Origin: Enoplolaimus lenunculus
Taxonomy: Eukaryota; Nematoda; Enoplea; Enoplida; Thoracostomopsidae
Length of the DNA stretch: 64,000 nt
Direction: 5' to 3'
Assembly (NCBI GenBank): GCA_030248215.1
Contig: JASANG010001365.1
Location: 1-64,000 of the forward strand
This document shows positions 1 to 10,100 of this stretch, in pieces. The notes below the pieces were generated by a model, which worked only from the letters and a program-made list of their open reading frames with translations, did no database searches and was not told the origin of the DNA. A program made the position numbers and the translations under genes. The stretch's first letter is position 1. Every line of letters starts with the position of its first letter.

Positions 1-193
1 AAATACATCCTAATCCATTGAATCGATATCTATAAATACAACCAAAATGGCAACACGTTGATCTCCATTCCGCCGGATTCAGCGGGCCGTTATCCGCCGG
101 TACGGCCTCCGCTAGAGAAAACGGCGTTTGATGTCGCGTGATACTACGTTAAGCTTCAATCGACCATTTTTCTCGTTGACTTGCTCAGTTGTC

Positions 194-204
194 ATGAACG
201 AAAA
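194..204 (+). CDS. Possible first coding exon of the stomatin gene
   Basis: The sequence reads ATG AAC GAA AA followed by a consensus GTGAGT donor. It would supply M-N-E and the first two bases of a lysine codon, completed by the G at 7004 (acceptor ending CAGAG) to give MNEKST. Reading frame and final length (293 residues against 288 in human stomatin) both fit, and the human protein starts MAEK. The 6.8-kb intron and the tiny exon make this inference only; a start at 7044 inside the next exon would also work. A TATA-like box (TATAAATA) lies near position 30. Confidence 0.3.
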
Positions 205-366
205 GTGAGTGAAATTTGAGGTATTAATTTTGCTGGGGTTTTTTTCAATTGTCAATTCGGGTCAACTTTAAGGCATTGGGGAGCCGTTTTTAAAATTTCA
301 GGCGTCTAAGTTTTGGTTCTTGTTTTATACGACTGTTCACATATATGCGAACGCTTAGGATTTAGG

Positions 367-570
367 GGCCAATGTAAAGAACACGGGCGGAACAGTATTA
401 AAAGCATATTCCTAAGCCTAAGCTTAAGGCTAAACGTAAGAATGAGCAAATTAAAAAAAAAGAGCATAAGTCGTATGTTTAAGCCAAGCAAAAAAAATTA
501 GTCTAAAGCTTAAGCTTACTCTTTTCTAGTCCCCCGGAAAAGCGTTCCGCCGCTGATCTTTACATGGGCC
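367..570. mobile_element. HT-A MITE
   Basis: GGCCAATGTAAAGAAC left, GATCTTTACATGGGCC right; core of degenerate CCTAAG repeats. Confidence 0.8.
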
Positions 571-747
571 GGATTAGGAAAGTAGACATGCGTTTGTTTA
601 AGCGATAGCGGAACGTTTTGCCGAAGGCTTAAACCTTTTAATCATAAATGTGACGGAATGTGTAACTTTGATTTATGTTTTGACAGAAAACTTTCATATA
701 CCTAAGTGGTTGCCGAAGCCATTCTTAAAACGTTGTCTAAACCTAAG

Positions 748-1075
748 GGTTGCGTTATACTTTTGTTGACGTGCGACGCCGTCCGATGCTGTCCACGACC
801 CGCACGGTACCGTCCGTCACCCGTACGACGCCGTCCGTAACCGTTCGTCACCGTGCGGTATCGTACGCAAATATCTCACGTACGATAGCGTACGGTGACG
901 GACGGTAACGGACGGTAACGGAAGACGCCGCACGGCTGACGGACGTCTATGGACGACATCGGACGAATAATGGACGGTGACGGACGGTAACGGAAGGCGC
1001 CGTACGGGTGACGAACATCGACGAACGAATAACGGACGGTCACGGACGGCGCCAGACGTCCAGAATAGCGCAACC
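748..1075. mobile_element. M13 MITE (GC-rich CCGTCCG core)
   Basis: Ends GGTTGCGTTATACTTTTGTT and AATAGCGCAACC. The interior is an imperfect palindrome of GACGGACGGTAACGG and its complement, far GC-richer than the surroundings. Confidence 0.7.
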
Positions 1076-1841
1076 TTTAACGTTAAATATGAGAAAAAGT
1101 ATACAAGTGCACGTGTTTTTTAGAACATTTGGTATTGTTTTGACGTGCTAAAGAGTCAAAGAATAATCCAAATTTACCTGCATCATTTCTGAATTCGAAA
1201 CGTTCTACTTTAACCCCCAGAGGAATCAAAATATTTTAAAAAAGCCTCAAATATCTAAAGTAATTTATGGATATTCTAAGCTGAAATACGGGGGGATCAG
1301 GGATCAAACCCTCTTACGATTTTGTGCAGAGATGATTTTTAGGTACTGAACCCCAGTTTTAAATTTTGCCAACTGAAATATATCACCTAGGTCCCAACCA
1401 AAATGCTCCTGTCTACAGTTTTAAGGTTTGTTAAAATGCTAAAATCAACTCGTAAAACCATAACGGAATATATATACATAATTTTGAATTTATAAACATT
1501 AAAAGAAACCCTATTAAATTAGACTAGCTATGTAATTTATTAAGTATATTAATTTACGATTAACAAGCAAAAAGCTTTTCATGGCATCTGGTTATATTTT
1601 TTTGGTTCTGGTTTACATTTGTTGGCTTCATTCAAATATTACAAACCAAACTGTCATAAATATACAATATATAAGGTTGGTAGCAGCCGTCTGAAGGTGT
1701 TTTAGCTGTGAAAATTTACATAGAGTTTGGTACGAAAATTTGATTCTGAAAACATTTTATCGCTATGAAATTTATGAGTTTCGAACAAAATTTTGCATTT
1801 TAAGTATAGTTACATTTTTATAGCTGAGTCTTTGGGTGATC

Positions 1842-2048
1842 GGCCCATGTAAAGATCAGGGGCGGAACGTTTTTTGTGGAATTAGAAAAGAGTAAGCTTA
1901 AGATTTAGACTAATTTTTTGTGATTGACTCAGGCTTAGGCTTAGCTTAGGCATATGCTCACTCTTTTGATTATGATTAGGCATTGGTTTATGCTTAGGCT
2001 TACGAATATGCTAATAAAACTGTTCCGTCCATGTTCTTTACATTGACC
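1842..2048. mobile_element. HT-A MITE
   Basis: GGCCCATGTAAAGATCAGGG left end, GTTCTTTACATTGACC right end, TTAGGC-type core. Confidence 0.8.
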
Positions 2049-2064
2049 GATCTATGGCTCGTTT

Positions 2065-2219
2065 GGTCCATGGAAATGTCAGGCACTGCAATAGAGTAAA
2101 CGTAAACTTTAGACTATTCTTTGTTTAGGCTTGGGCTTAGACTTAGCTATTGGCATGCACTTACGCTAAGGCTTACGAATATGCTTATACTACTGTTACG
2201 ACCGTGTTCTATGCATTGA
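2065..2219. mobile_element. HT-type MITE, degenerate
   Basis: Same layout as the preceding copy: GGTCCATGGAAATGTCAGG, TTTAGACTA, TTAGGC core, CTGTTACGACCGTGTTCT. Confidence 0.6.
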
Positions 2220-2229
2220 GAGCGTCGTT

Positions 2230-2688
2230 TTCTGGAAATTGTTTGTGATTTGAAATTTTAAGTATATACTTAAAAGTTTTGGAAAATTTTCATATTCACT
2301 ACTTGAAAAATTTGCAACTTGGATAATGACTAAAAGCCTAAATTGAAAACTTTAGTTACCACAGCGTGTTCTTTCGAGGATATCCAACTGGTTTTTATAC
2401 TGCATAAAAATTCAAAAGAAAAACTAAATAAAAAACTACGAGTAACACAAATTAAAAATTTGAAACAAAAGTGAAATTTTAAAGAAATAAAAAATTCAAA
2501 ATTTGAAATAAAATGAAAATATTAAAATAATAAAAAATTAAAAATTAGAAACAACAATTAAAATTAATAAAACATTGAAATACACAAATTAAAGAATTTT
2601 AAATAAAAGTAAAAATTTTAAAATTAAAAAAAATAAAATTAAAAAAATTAATTTTTCAAATAAATTAATAAAATAAATTAAAAAAATA
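2230..2688. other. AT-rich spacer
   Basis: Long A-rich strand from about 2400 with repeats of the form AAAATTAAAAATT. No gene seen. Confidence 0.6.
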
Positions 2689-2898
2689 ATGAAATGTCGC
2701 CAAAATACACCGCTGGCCCAAAAACGGCAGGCGGCTGCACGCCGTATGATGTCAACGGATACAATGCGTGGAATGGGCCAATCACGATCGTTCACGTGTA
2801 ACTGTTGGGGTTGCGGCGGTGAGCGTTATCAAAAAGGTAAACTCGAAATGGTATTTTTAGCCAATTTTTCCGTCTCAGTTTGCGATGACAACGGCTGA
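2689..2898 (+). CDS. Short reading frame with CxCWG block, copy 1 (unrecognised)
   Basis: Not recognised. The frame contains ARRMMSTDT, nine variable codons, then FTCNCWGCGGERYQKG. It resembles the frame at 5432-5692 in the block STDT...FTC[NS]CWG..G.R.QKG; the two differ by whole codons in the spacer and by silent changes (ACG/ACC, TGT/TGC), which suggests past selection on protein. A GTAAAC donor sits inside the GGT codon of QKG, so this may be an exon ending near 2838. No signal peptide is visible here. Confidence 0.4.
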   Translation: MKCRQNTPLAQKRQAAARRMMSTDTMRGMGQSRSFTCNCWGCGGERYQKGKLEMVFLANFSVSVCDDNG

Positions 2899-3490
2899 TC
2901 CAAAATTTGATGACGAACAGCTACGAGATATAAAAGTGAACAAAAGCATACGAGCGAAACGACCGCAATAGAAATCGTAATTTTAGTGCTAAATCTTAAT
3001 ACAAAATTTTGATTTCAATTCCGGTTGGGTTTATAACTGGGACAGTTCGAGAGAAGTATCATTTTGGGTAAATAGAGACAATCTGCCCAGGAACCGGATG
3101 CAGGTCATTCGAGACGAACTCCGGATTAAGAATAAATGATATTTGATGTCAAACAGTTCACAACTCCTCCTGGATACCTAACTTATCACGCAACCTGCTC
3201 GAATATCCAATAGCAAGGGCACCACGAGGTATGCGCCAAAATTCGCCATTAGTGTGGCTGCCCCGTGCCCCAAAATGGAGCGAGCGTCCAATCCAAGGGG
3301 CTTTGAAACCAAATTTCAAATTACGAGTACTAAAAATTTCGTATTTTTTGATCGCTTCGCCAGAAATAATTGAAATATATTAATTTTGAAAAACTCCGAC
3401 ATTTTTGATTTTAAGAATTCCTTGTACATATTTTTGGACGAGTCGCAAACATACTTTGTCTATGCCAGTGTGCACAATCTTAAATGGTAT
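2899..3490. other. Spacer with dispersed repeat
   Basis: TTTTAGTGCTAAATCTTAAT near 2980 belongs to a dispersed sequence seen also at 6850-6900 (reversed), 15750, 16040 and 45265. Otherwise nothing recognised. Confidence 0.45.
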
Positions 3491-3756
3491 TTAACACTTT
3501 ATCACATGAATATTTTCTATTTCATCTGAAACCTAGTTTTATGCTAGGATTCGAACTCCAGTGACTAGAGTGGGAGGCGTTTACCATCACCGCTATATGA
3601 CCTTGACACTCGAGTCCGAGGGGGATTTCACGTCTTGTGGCGATTTAGTACTATGTATACGTGTTGCAATTGTTAAGCACTGTGCGCTATATATTAATTA
3701 ACGTTACGTACACTGCGTTGAGTTGCCCATAGTCAACTCCATGTGAGAAGGCGTTC
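3491..3756 (-). mobile_element. PB element 1 (TTAA-flanked MITE with tRNA-like promoter)
   Basis: TTAA then CACTTTATCACATGAATATT on the left, CATGTGAGAAGGCG near the right end. The tRNA-like part runs on the minus strand (GAGTTCGAATCCTAGCAT at about 3543-3560). Confidence 0.75.
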
Positions 3757-3820
3757 AAACTATTTTAGTCAATATATTATCGAATACTACCCGCTATACA
3801 CAAAAGTATTATAACACGAG

Positions 3821-3980
3821 TAAATGTATACAACAGGGCCGCAACAGTAGTATAAGCATATTCCTAAGTCTAAGTCTAAGCCAAAGCCTAAGCGTATAGA
3901 GCCTAAGCGTATAGATGAGCCTATTTCTATGCCTAATACTAAGCCTAAGCCTAAGCAAAAAATAGTCTAAAGCTTAAAAT
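3821..3980. mobile_element. HT-B MITE, right part missing
   Basis: ATGTATACAACAGGGCCGC then CCTAAGCC core and TAGTCTAAAGCTTAA; the right inverted end is absent. Confidence 0.6.
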
Positions 3981-4317
3981 AACGCGTATACCTTCAGTGA
4001 TGCCACTTCCCGAAACAAAAAGCTTTAGTACGTCCGCTGTCTAAGTTGGTTTAGTAGTATCGCATCACAATAGTGATTTTAAAATATTATTAAATTTAGC
4101 TAAATTAACGGCAATATATTTAGCGAAAACACCAAGAAATGTTTCAAATTATGTAAATTGAGGTTTTTAGTTTTTGAAATACCGTAATTCTTAAAATCCA
4201 ACGGTGCAGTTAAAATGTATTTTTTTTATTTTAATTAAATATGTATTGCGTAGAAGTCTTTAATATTTACTGGGGAGTTAATTTTCAGGGGAGTTAATAT
4301 TATACTGTACTGGCATG

Positions 4318-4896
4318 GTTGCAAATATTGTCGTCCGTCTGTCACACCGTCCGCGTCACCCGTACGGCGCCGTCCATCACCGTCCGTCACCATACGGTAT
4401 GGTCCGTGCGTACGGGTGACGGACTGAGACGGACGGTGCCGTACGGGTGACGGTCTGAGACGGACGGTGCCGTACGGGTGACGGTCTGAGACGGACGGTG
4501 CCGCACGGGTGACGGTCTGAGACGGACGGTGCCGTACGGGTGACGGTCTGAGACGGACGGTGCCGTACGGGTGACGGTCTGAGACGGACGATGCCGTACG
4601 GGTGACGGTCTGAGACGGACGGTGCCGTACGGGTGACGGTCTGAGACGGACGGTGCCGTACGGGTGACGGTCTGAGACGGACGGTGCCGTACGGGTGACG
4701 GTCTGAGACGGACGGTGCCGTACGGGTGACGGTCTGAGACGGACGGTGCCGTACGGGTGACGGTCTGAGACGGACGGTGCCGTACGGGTGACGGTCTGAG
4801 ACGGACGGTGCCGTACGGGTGACGGTCTGAGACGAACGGTGCCGTACGGGTGACGGTCTGAGACGAACGGCTCCGTGCGACAATAATACCGCAACC
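4318..4896. mobile_element. M13 element expanded by a 31-bp tandem array
   Basis: Ends GGTTGCAAATATTGTCG and GCGACAATAATACCGCAACC are inverted, framing an array of 31-bp units (GGTGCCGTACGGGTGACGGT plus CTGAGACGGAC). Confidence 0.75.
4405..4875. repeat. 31-bp GC-rich satellite, about 15 units
   Basis: Nearly identical units, strongly GC-rich in AT-rich DNA. Since 31 is not a multiple of three, the long minus-strand frames over it cycle through frames and are not coding. Confidence 0.95.
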
Positions 4897-5014
4897 ATAA
4901 GACCTATAAATTTTTTAGCTTTGCATAGGTCAGAAAACTAAAATTATAAAACGATTGTTTTCACACTATTTGGCATAAATTTTCAACTAAGAAATATTTC
5001 CACTGCAATTATCG

Positions 5015-5187
5015 CAGGCCCGTAGCCAGCTCATCTTGCCAGGGGGTCTAAACATTTTTCAACAGGGCCATTCAAGGGTTTTTAATGACTTGCAAACAAA
5101 GTTGAAAATTTTCTAGGGGGCGGCAGATTTTTTTCCAGGAGTGGCTGAGTCCTTCCCCTGCCCCCACCCCTTTGGCTACGGGCCCTG
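5015..5187. mobile_element. M6 MITE
   Basis: CAGGCCCGTAGCCAGCTCAT left, TTTGGCTACGGGCCCTG right: inverted ends of hAT-like appearance. Confidence 0.8.
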
Positions 5188-5357
5188 CGAGAATTATCAT
5201 CAACGTCAGTACTGAGCGTCTGCAGAAGCCATCTTGACACTAATTGGCGGGTAAAGGTATTAGCTATGTATCCTTCGTATTCATTATTCAATTCTCAAGC
5301 CAGGGGAAGAGATGGCTTCCGCAGACGTTTAGTACTGAATTTGATGATAATTCTCGC
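5187..5357. mobile_element. M15 MITE (inverted-repeat element)
   Basis: GCGAGAATTATCATCAACGT and ACTGAGCGTCTGCAGAAGCC at the left recur inverted at 5312-5357. Confidence 0.75.
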
Positions 5358-5369
5358 AGCGATAATCTG

Positions 5370-5480
5370 CTTCAATACTGAACGTCTGCGGAAGCCATCT
5401 TGACACTAATTGGCGGGTAAAGGTATTAGCTATGTACCCTTCGTATTCATTAATCATTTCTCAAGCCAGGGGTAGAGATC
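5370..5480. repeat. Second, partial copy of M15
   Basis: About 105 bp (ACTGAACGTCTGCGGAAGCC onward) repeats 5210-5315 directly with few differences. Confidence 0.8.
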
Positions 5481-5692
5481 GTACTTCAGCTACCGCTAAA
5501 TCAGCCTACGTTACTCGTCGTACGCGTCGACTTGAATCAAAACATTTATGGTCAACCGATACAAAACTGAATTTTCGTGATACGTTCACGTGCAGCTGTT
5601 GGGGTCTGGACGGTCGGCGACTTCAAAAAGGTGCGGCTGCTTTCAAGATCAAAGAAATTCCTCAGGGCAGCTTGCCAAATATGGGTCAATAG
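5432..5692 (+). CDS. Short reading frame with CxCWG block, copy 2 (unrecognised)
   Basis: Frame of 86 codons. From about 5480 it reads TSATAKSAYVTRRTRRLE, then STDTKLNFRDTFTCSCWG and LDGRRLQKG, followed by AAFKIKEIPQGSLPNMGQ and a stop. The first 25 codons overlap the M15 repeat, so the true 5' boundary is unclear (possible acceptor CTTCAG near 5487). Related to 2689-2898; here the QKG codon is not interrupted by a donor-like GTAAAC. Function unknown. Confidence 0.4.
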   Translation: MYPSYSLIISQARGRDRTSATAKSAYVTRRTRRLESKHLWSTDTKLNFRDTFTCSCWGLDGRRLQKGAAAFKIKEIPQGSLPNMGQ

Positions 5693-5981
5693 ATTCGTTT
5701 AAGTGCATAGTCGCGGTAGCGAAAAGCCATTCTCATCACGCAAATTACCACCGTGTATTTAATGTTTTATAGAAATCGAGTCAAAAAATAAAACGCTATT
5801 TTAAACGTTTTTCGAAATTGAAAGCAATTTTAGCTTGTGGAAAAGCTTTTGAATCAGGAACCGCGTGAAATAAACTCTCAGGACAGCTCACAACAAGCGT
5901 ATACGATTGGTCCAAAATGTCCCGTTTAACTCTAAGATCTGTCAAAATGAGCTGGGTACACGGGGTCTTTGCCACGGATAT

Positions 5982-6152
5982 CGTCACACTGATTAGACAA
6001 ATGACAACAGATGTGACGTCATACTTGTTCGTCGTTGTCGTCACTCTGATTGAACAAATGACAACAGATGTGACGTCATACTTGTTCGTCGTTGTCGTCA
6101 CTCTGATTGAACAAATGACAACAGATGTGACGTCATACTTGTTCGTCATTTA
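5982..6152. repeat. 57-bp tandem repeat, three units, each with TGACGTCA
   Basis: Perfect CRE-type palindromes TGACGTCA at 6014, 6071 and 6128, spaced exactly 57 bp. They lie 0.9 kb upstream of stomatin exon 2, inside its possible first intron. Confidence 0.9.
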
Positions 6153-6428
6153 CATAAATATCAACTGAAGCGAATACTTATTATATTACTTAGAACGTTG
6201 CTCCCTTGCTGGTGTCACAAAACGGTTCATGAGCACCATTCTAATTTCAAAACATTCAATTTCGGGTTTATAATAATCATTGAACAGTTAATATGAGCAG
6301 CTCAAATATGCAAAAAATTTTAAAATAACTTTTTTTGCAAACGCAATCTTTGCCATTACAAAACTCACATTTTGCTTCACACAACTTTTTAACGTTCACT
6401 TTAGCAATATTGTAGAACAATGTAAGCA

Positions 6429-6574
6429 CACTGTAAAAAATGGTGAGTCAAATTGAGTCTCTCCGAAATAGGCTCTACGGGACTACAGAAACTGAGTCAA
6501 ATTCGACTCCGCCAGAGTCAAATTCGACTCACTGATCCGGAGCGAGTTAATTTGACTCACCATTTTTTGCAGTG
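6429..6574. mobile_element. M3 MITE
   Basis: CACTGTAAAAAATGGTGAGT left, CACCATTTTTTGCAGTG right; flanked by CA on both sides. Carries TGAGTCA/TGACTCA sites. Confidence 0.8.
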
Positions 6575-7003
6575 CATACAGCATCGTCAACGCTTTCAAA
6601 ATCAGGTCAAATAAGCCTACATATTTTGTACAATTGAATTTAAAAAACAATTCAGCTAAATTTTAACATTTGGCTGATTTTAAGCGTTTTTTGGCCAACA
6701 ATGAAGCCTGCAAACGGATATTTCATTAAAAATCGTCACTCGATTTTCAAATGAAGTTTAAAATTTAGTTAACTTATCTTGCGTTAAGCTTCCACCGGCG
6801 AATCCATGGGGGGTTTATGAATATTGTAGCCCTCAAACAGGAATTAAAATTAAAATTTTGCATTAAGATTTAGCACTAAAATCGCGTTTTGCTTCTCGGT
6901 CGCTTTGTTCGCGATCTTTTGTCATTATTATATATTAGCGTGGCCGGTGGGATTGAAATTTCTAGCTTTGCTAATTTGATTTATTTTTTTTTGACCGTCA
7001 GAG
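6575..7003. other. Spacer before stomatin exon 2
   Basis: AT-rich; reversed copy of the dispersed AGTGCTAAATCTTAATGC sequence near 6850-6900. Nothing else recognised. Confidence 0.4.
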
Positions 7004-7190
7004 GTCTACATTTTGCGAGGGTCTGCGTACTATTGCTAGTGCTATGATGGCCCGATTAACCTTGTATACCTTTTTAACCATTGTAGCGAACGTATCGGAC
7101 AGTTTCGGATTTTGGGGCATCGTATTATCAGGAATTTCGTGGTTTTTCGTACTGGTATTTTTGCCGTTTTCGTTATGCTTCTGTGTTAAG
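7004..7190 (+). CDS. STOM: Stomatin exon 2: N-terminus and membrane hairpin
   Basis: Acceptor CAGAG before 7004 and donor GTAAGC at 7191, ending in phase 0. It encodes the hydrophobic stretch from FWGIVLSG to LCFCVK that forms the cytoplasm-facing hairpin. If exon 1 is wrong, tandem ATGs at 7044 and 7047 are the likely start (276 residues). Confidence 0.8.
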
Positions 7191-10100
7191 GTAAGCGCTG
7201 GTGTGTGATAGGCCAAACTGTGGCGACATTTAGGGTACGACGGAATATCCGGCTTTGGTGTCGGCAAAAAATCAACATCCGCCGGTGGCTCCGGTGCTTT
7301 AACTGATGGTTTGAGCAAATATTGTCTATGAGGGTACAGGGTTACAGTTTAAAAATATCGGACTTGGAGGTCAATGATTTTTGCCTGAAACAGACATCGG
7401 CACAACCGGATGTGAAATATAAATTAGTAATAAAATCGTTGCTTAATATACCACTATTTGTACAATATAATTTTAAAAATGTTGCAAAATATTCGTTTTG
7501 AAGGCTTCTTTGTTGAAAAATTTCACCAACTTTCAAGATTATCTCAACTGTACAAACAAATTTTTTTAAAACGCACAAATTGTAGAAAATGCGCAAAATT
7601 TCTCTACCGAAATTACCAAAACTTCCACGAAGTATATTATGTTGGAACTGGAAGTACATTTTCAGCTGGAACCCAATCCGGAGATAGGCTTGCTGTAGTA
7701 TGGGAATTTAACCTGTCCAAATACGTCTGTTAATTTTCAAGCATAATTTGTATCGAAACAATAATGGCTGGGTTTTGGAAATCTTACATAAGTATTTTCG
7801 TTATGCTTAAGGAATTATTCAAGTCGGCGATTTAAGTAAATACTTAACTTTTTGAGCAAAAACAAATAAACCGTCAGATGTGAGTCCATATCATAACAAG
7901 AAAGCCATACTTTTACTTTATATAAAGAAGTCAACACGAGTCTACACATTGTAATTCCAATGAGTTGATTTAATCAATTCACCTAAGGAGTTGGTAATTT
8001 TTGAATTAAGATCAGTAAACATTGACTCACTCTGAGTTGAGTTAATTCTCACTGTGAGTTAGGTTGACTCTGGGTGTGTTGGTTAATTAAGTCAGAATGA
8101 ATCGAATCATCTCAAAACCCTGAGTTCTGATAGTCGTAACTCAGACTGAGTGATTCAAAGTATACTTTTAACAACGACAAATGGTTAAATAACTACTTAG
8201 AATATACTTAAGTTTTAGTGCTTAAATATCGTTTCAGAAACCCAACCACTGTATGCCATACTAAAATGGTTTCAGTTTTAGCAAAACCGTTGACCTGTAA
8301 AATTAAGCTTAATTTTGTAATGAATAAACCAGATTTATTACAATCTCTGTACTTTGCCAATTATGTCGGAAGATTAAATAAATATTAATGTTGTTTTTGA
8401 TCAGTGTATTTTTTGTATTTAAAAGGTTAAGGCATAGGCTTAGGCTTAGGTTTACAAATGGTCGTTGCAACTGTGTCTGCAACTGCGAAGTTCGAAACTT
8501 TAAAGCGTACTTAAATTTCGAAAGTACATTCCTAAGTATAACCTTGTATTATCGCTCAAGCTATTGACACAAGTCAAATAAACTTTTAATTCAACGGATA
8601 ATTGCAGTGCCGGATATATATCAGTACCGATGGGCGATGGAGCGTGGGTTAAAAGATAACAGTCCATAACCGAATAACAATGGGGGTACCCTCTGGAGAG
8701 GTCAAATAAATATCAGTCAATCCTCCTGTTATTCGGGTCACTACAGTAGACGATATATATAATGAGTAATTTTAGCTTTTATTTTAGGTTGTACAAGAAT
8801 ACGAAAGAGCTGTAATATTTCGATTGGGCAGATTGCTTACTGGTGGTGCAAGAGGCCCAGGTAAGTTTAAATTGACACAATTTTGAATTTATATCCAATC
8901 AAATCTTTTCCGTTTGTTTTTAGAAGGATTATTTCATTTGCGGATCTCATGAATGTCAGGATTATAAAAATTGCTAAGCTCGAGAGTGAAATTAATTGTA
9001 ACCATATTAAATGTGGCTTGCAATTTGTACACAAATTATTGTGGATTATGCATACAGTATATTTTGTACTGAATACTAAGCTTTGAACTTTAAGCTACAT
9101 TCATGCGGGCAAGTTTTTGCAGCGAGAACTTGCAGCTGCAACACGCGCGAAATATTTGCATCTGCAAGTATTTTCAAAGGAACATTCCGATTGACCAATC
9201 AAACTGCAGTTGCAAAAAATTCAAGCGATCTGTAACTACGTTAACAGATGCGAATTACGTTAAATAGCATAAATTGCAGTGAATAATTTGCCGCTGTAAC
9301 AACTTCAAAGATGTTTTATGACCAAACGTACACATGCAAGTTGCACGAGCAAGTTGTTGCTGCAAACACTTGCACGTGTGAATAGGGATTTATAGTGTTT
9401 TATGGATTTTGAATTTTAGGAATATTTTTCATTTTGCCATGCATCGACAGTTATAAAAAAGTCGATCTTCGCGTTGTGTCTTTTGATGTTCCGCCACAAG
9501 AGGTAAACCAAAATGAGCATAGGATATTAAACACAGCTGGGAATACGAGTTATAAGCTGGGAGTAACCAGCCCAATGCGTTCTGTGTACGGCATAAAACT
9601 GAAGATGCAGTCATCAGCGCATTCCAGGATAAATTTCGGAAAAGTATAACATCATTTTTTAGATTTTAGGAGTGTTATTTTCAGTTGTGTGTAGCGCCTA
9701 TAACCTGAGGCTGTATTCTCAAATGTGTGCAGCGCCTATCACCCGCAAGTGACAGGTCTTGTAACTTGGAAACAAGCGCGTCCGAGGTTCGAAATTCAAC
9801 ACATTGTTCGCGTATGATTTGCCCTACATCGGTACCAATTTTGAGATCTGCAACTGCATATTTTTGCCAGTTTGAAAACCTTCTTGCTAACTGATGATAG
9901 GTGCTATACGCATTTGAGAATATGGGCCCTGTTAAGAGGTTTTAATATAACATTATTGGCCCATGTGTAGAACAGGACCGGATCGTTTTTCGGAAGGGCT
10001 ACAATAGAGTCAGTTTAAGCTTATGACTAATTTTTTTCCCTTAGGCTTAGTCCTAGGCTTAGGCTTATGCTTAAGAATAGGCTCATCCATACACTTAGGC

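Noticed and set aside
4235-4898. Two minus-strand frames of 173 and 219 codons with RHPYGTVRLRPS repeats
   Set aside because: Translation of the 31-bp satellite; the repeat length is not a multiple of three and the peptide simply cycles through frames.
6998-7318. Minus-strand 106-codon frame opposite stomatin exon 2
   Set aside because: The plus strand encodes the conserved stomatin hairpin with correct splice sites; the minus frame has no recognised match.
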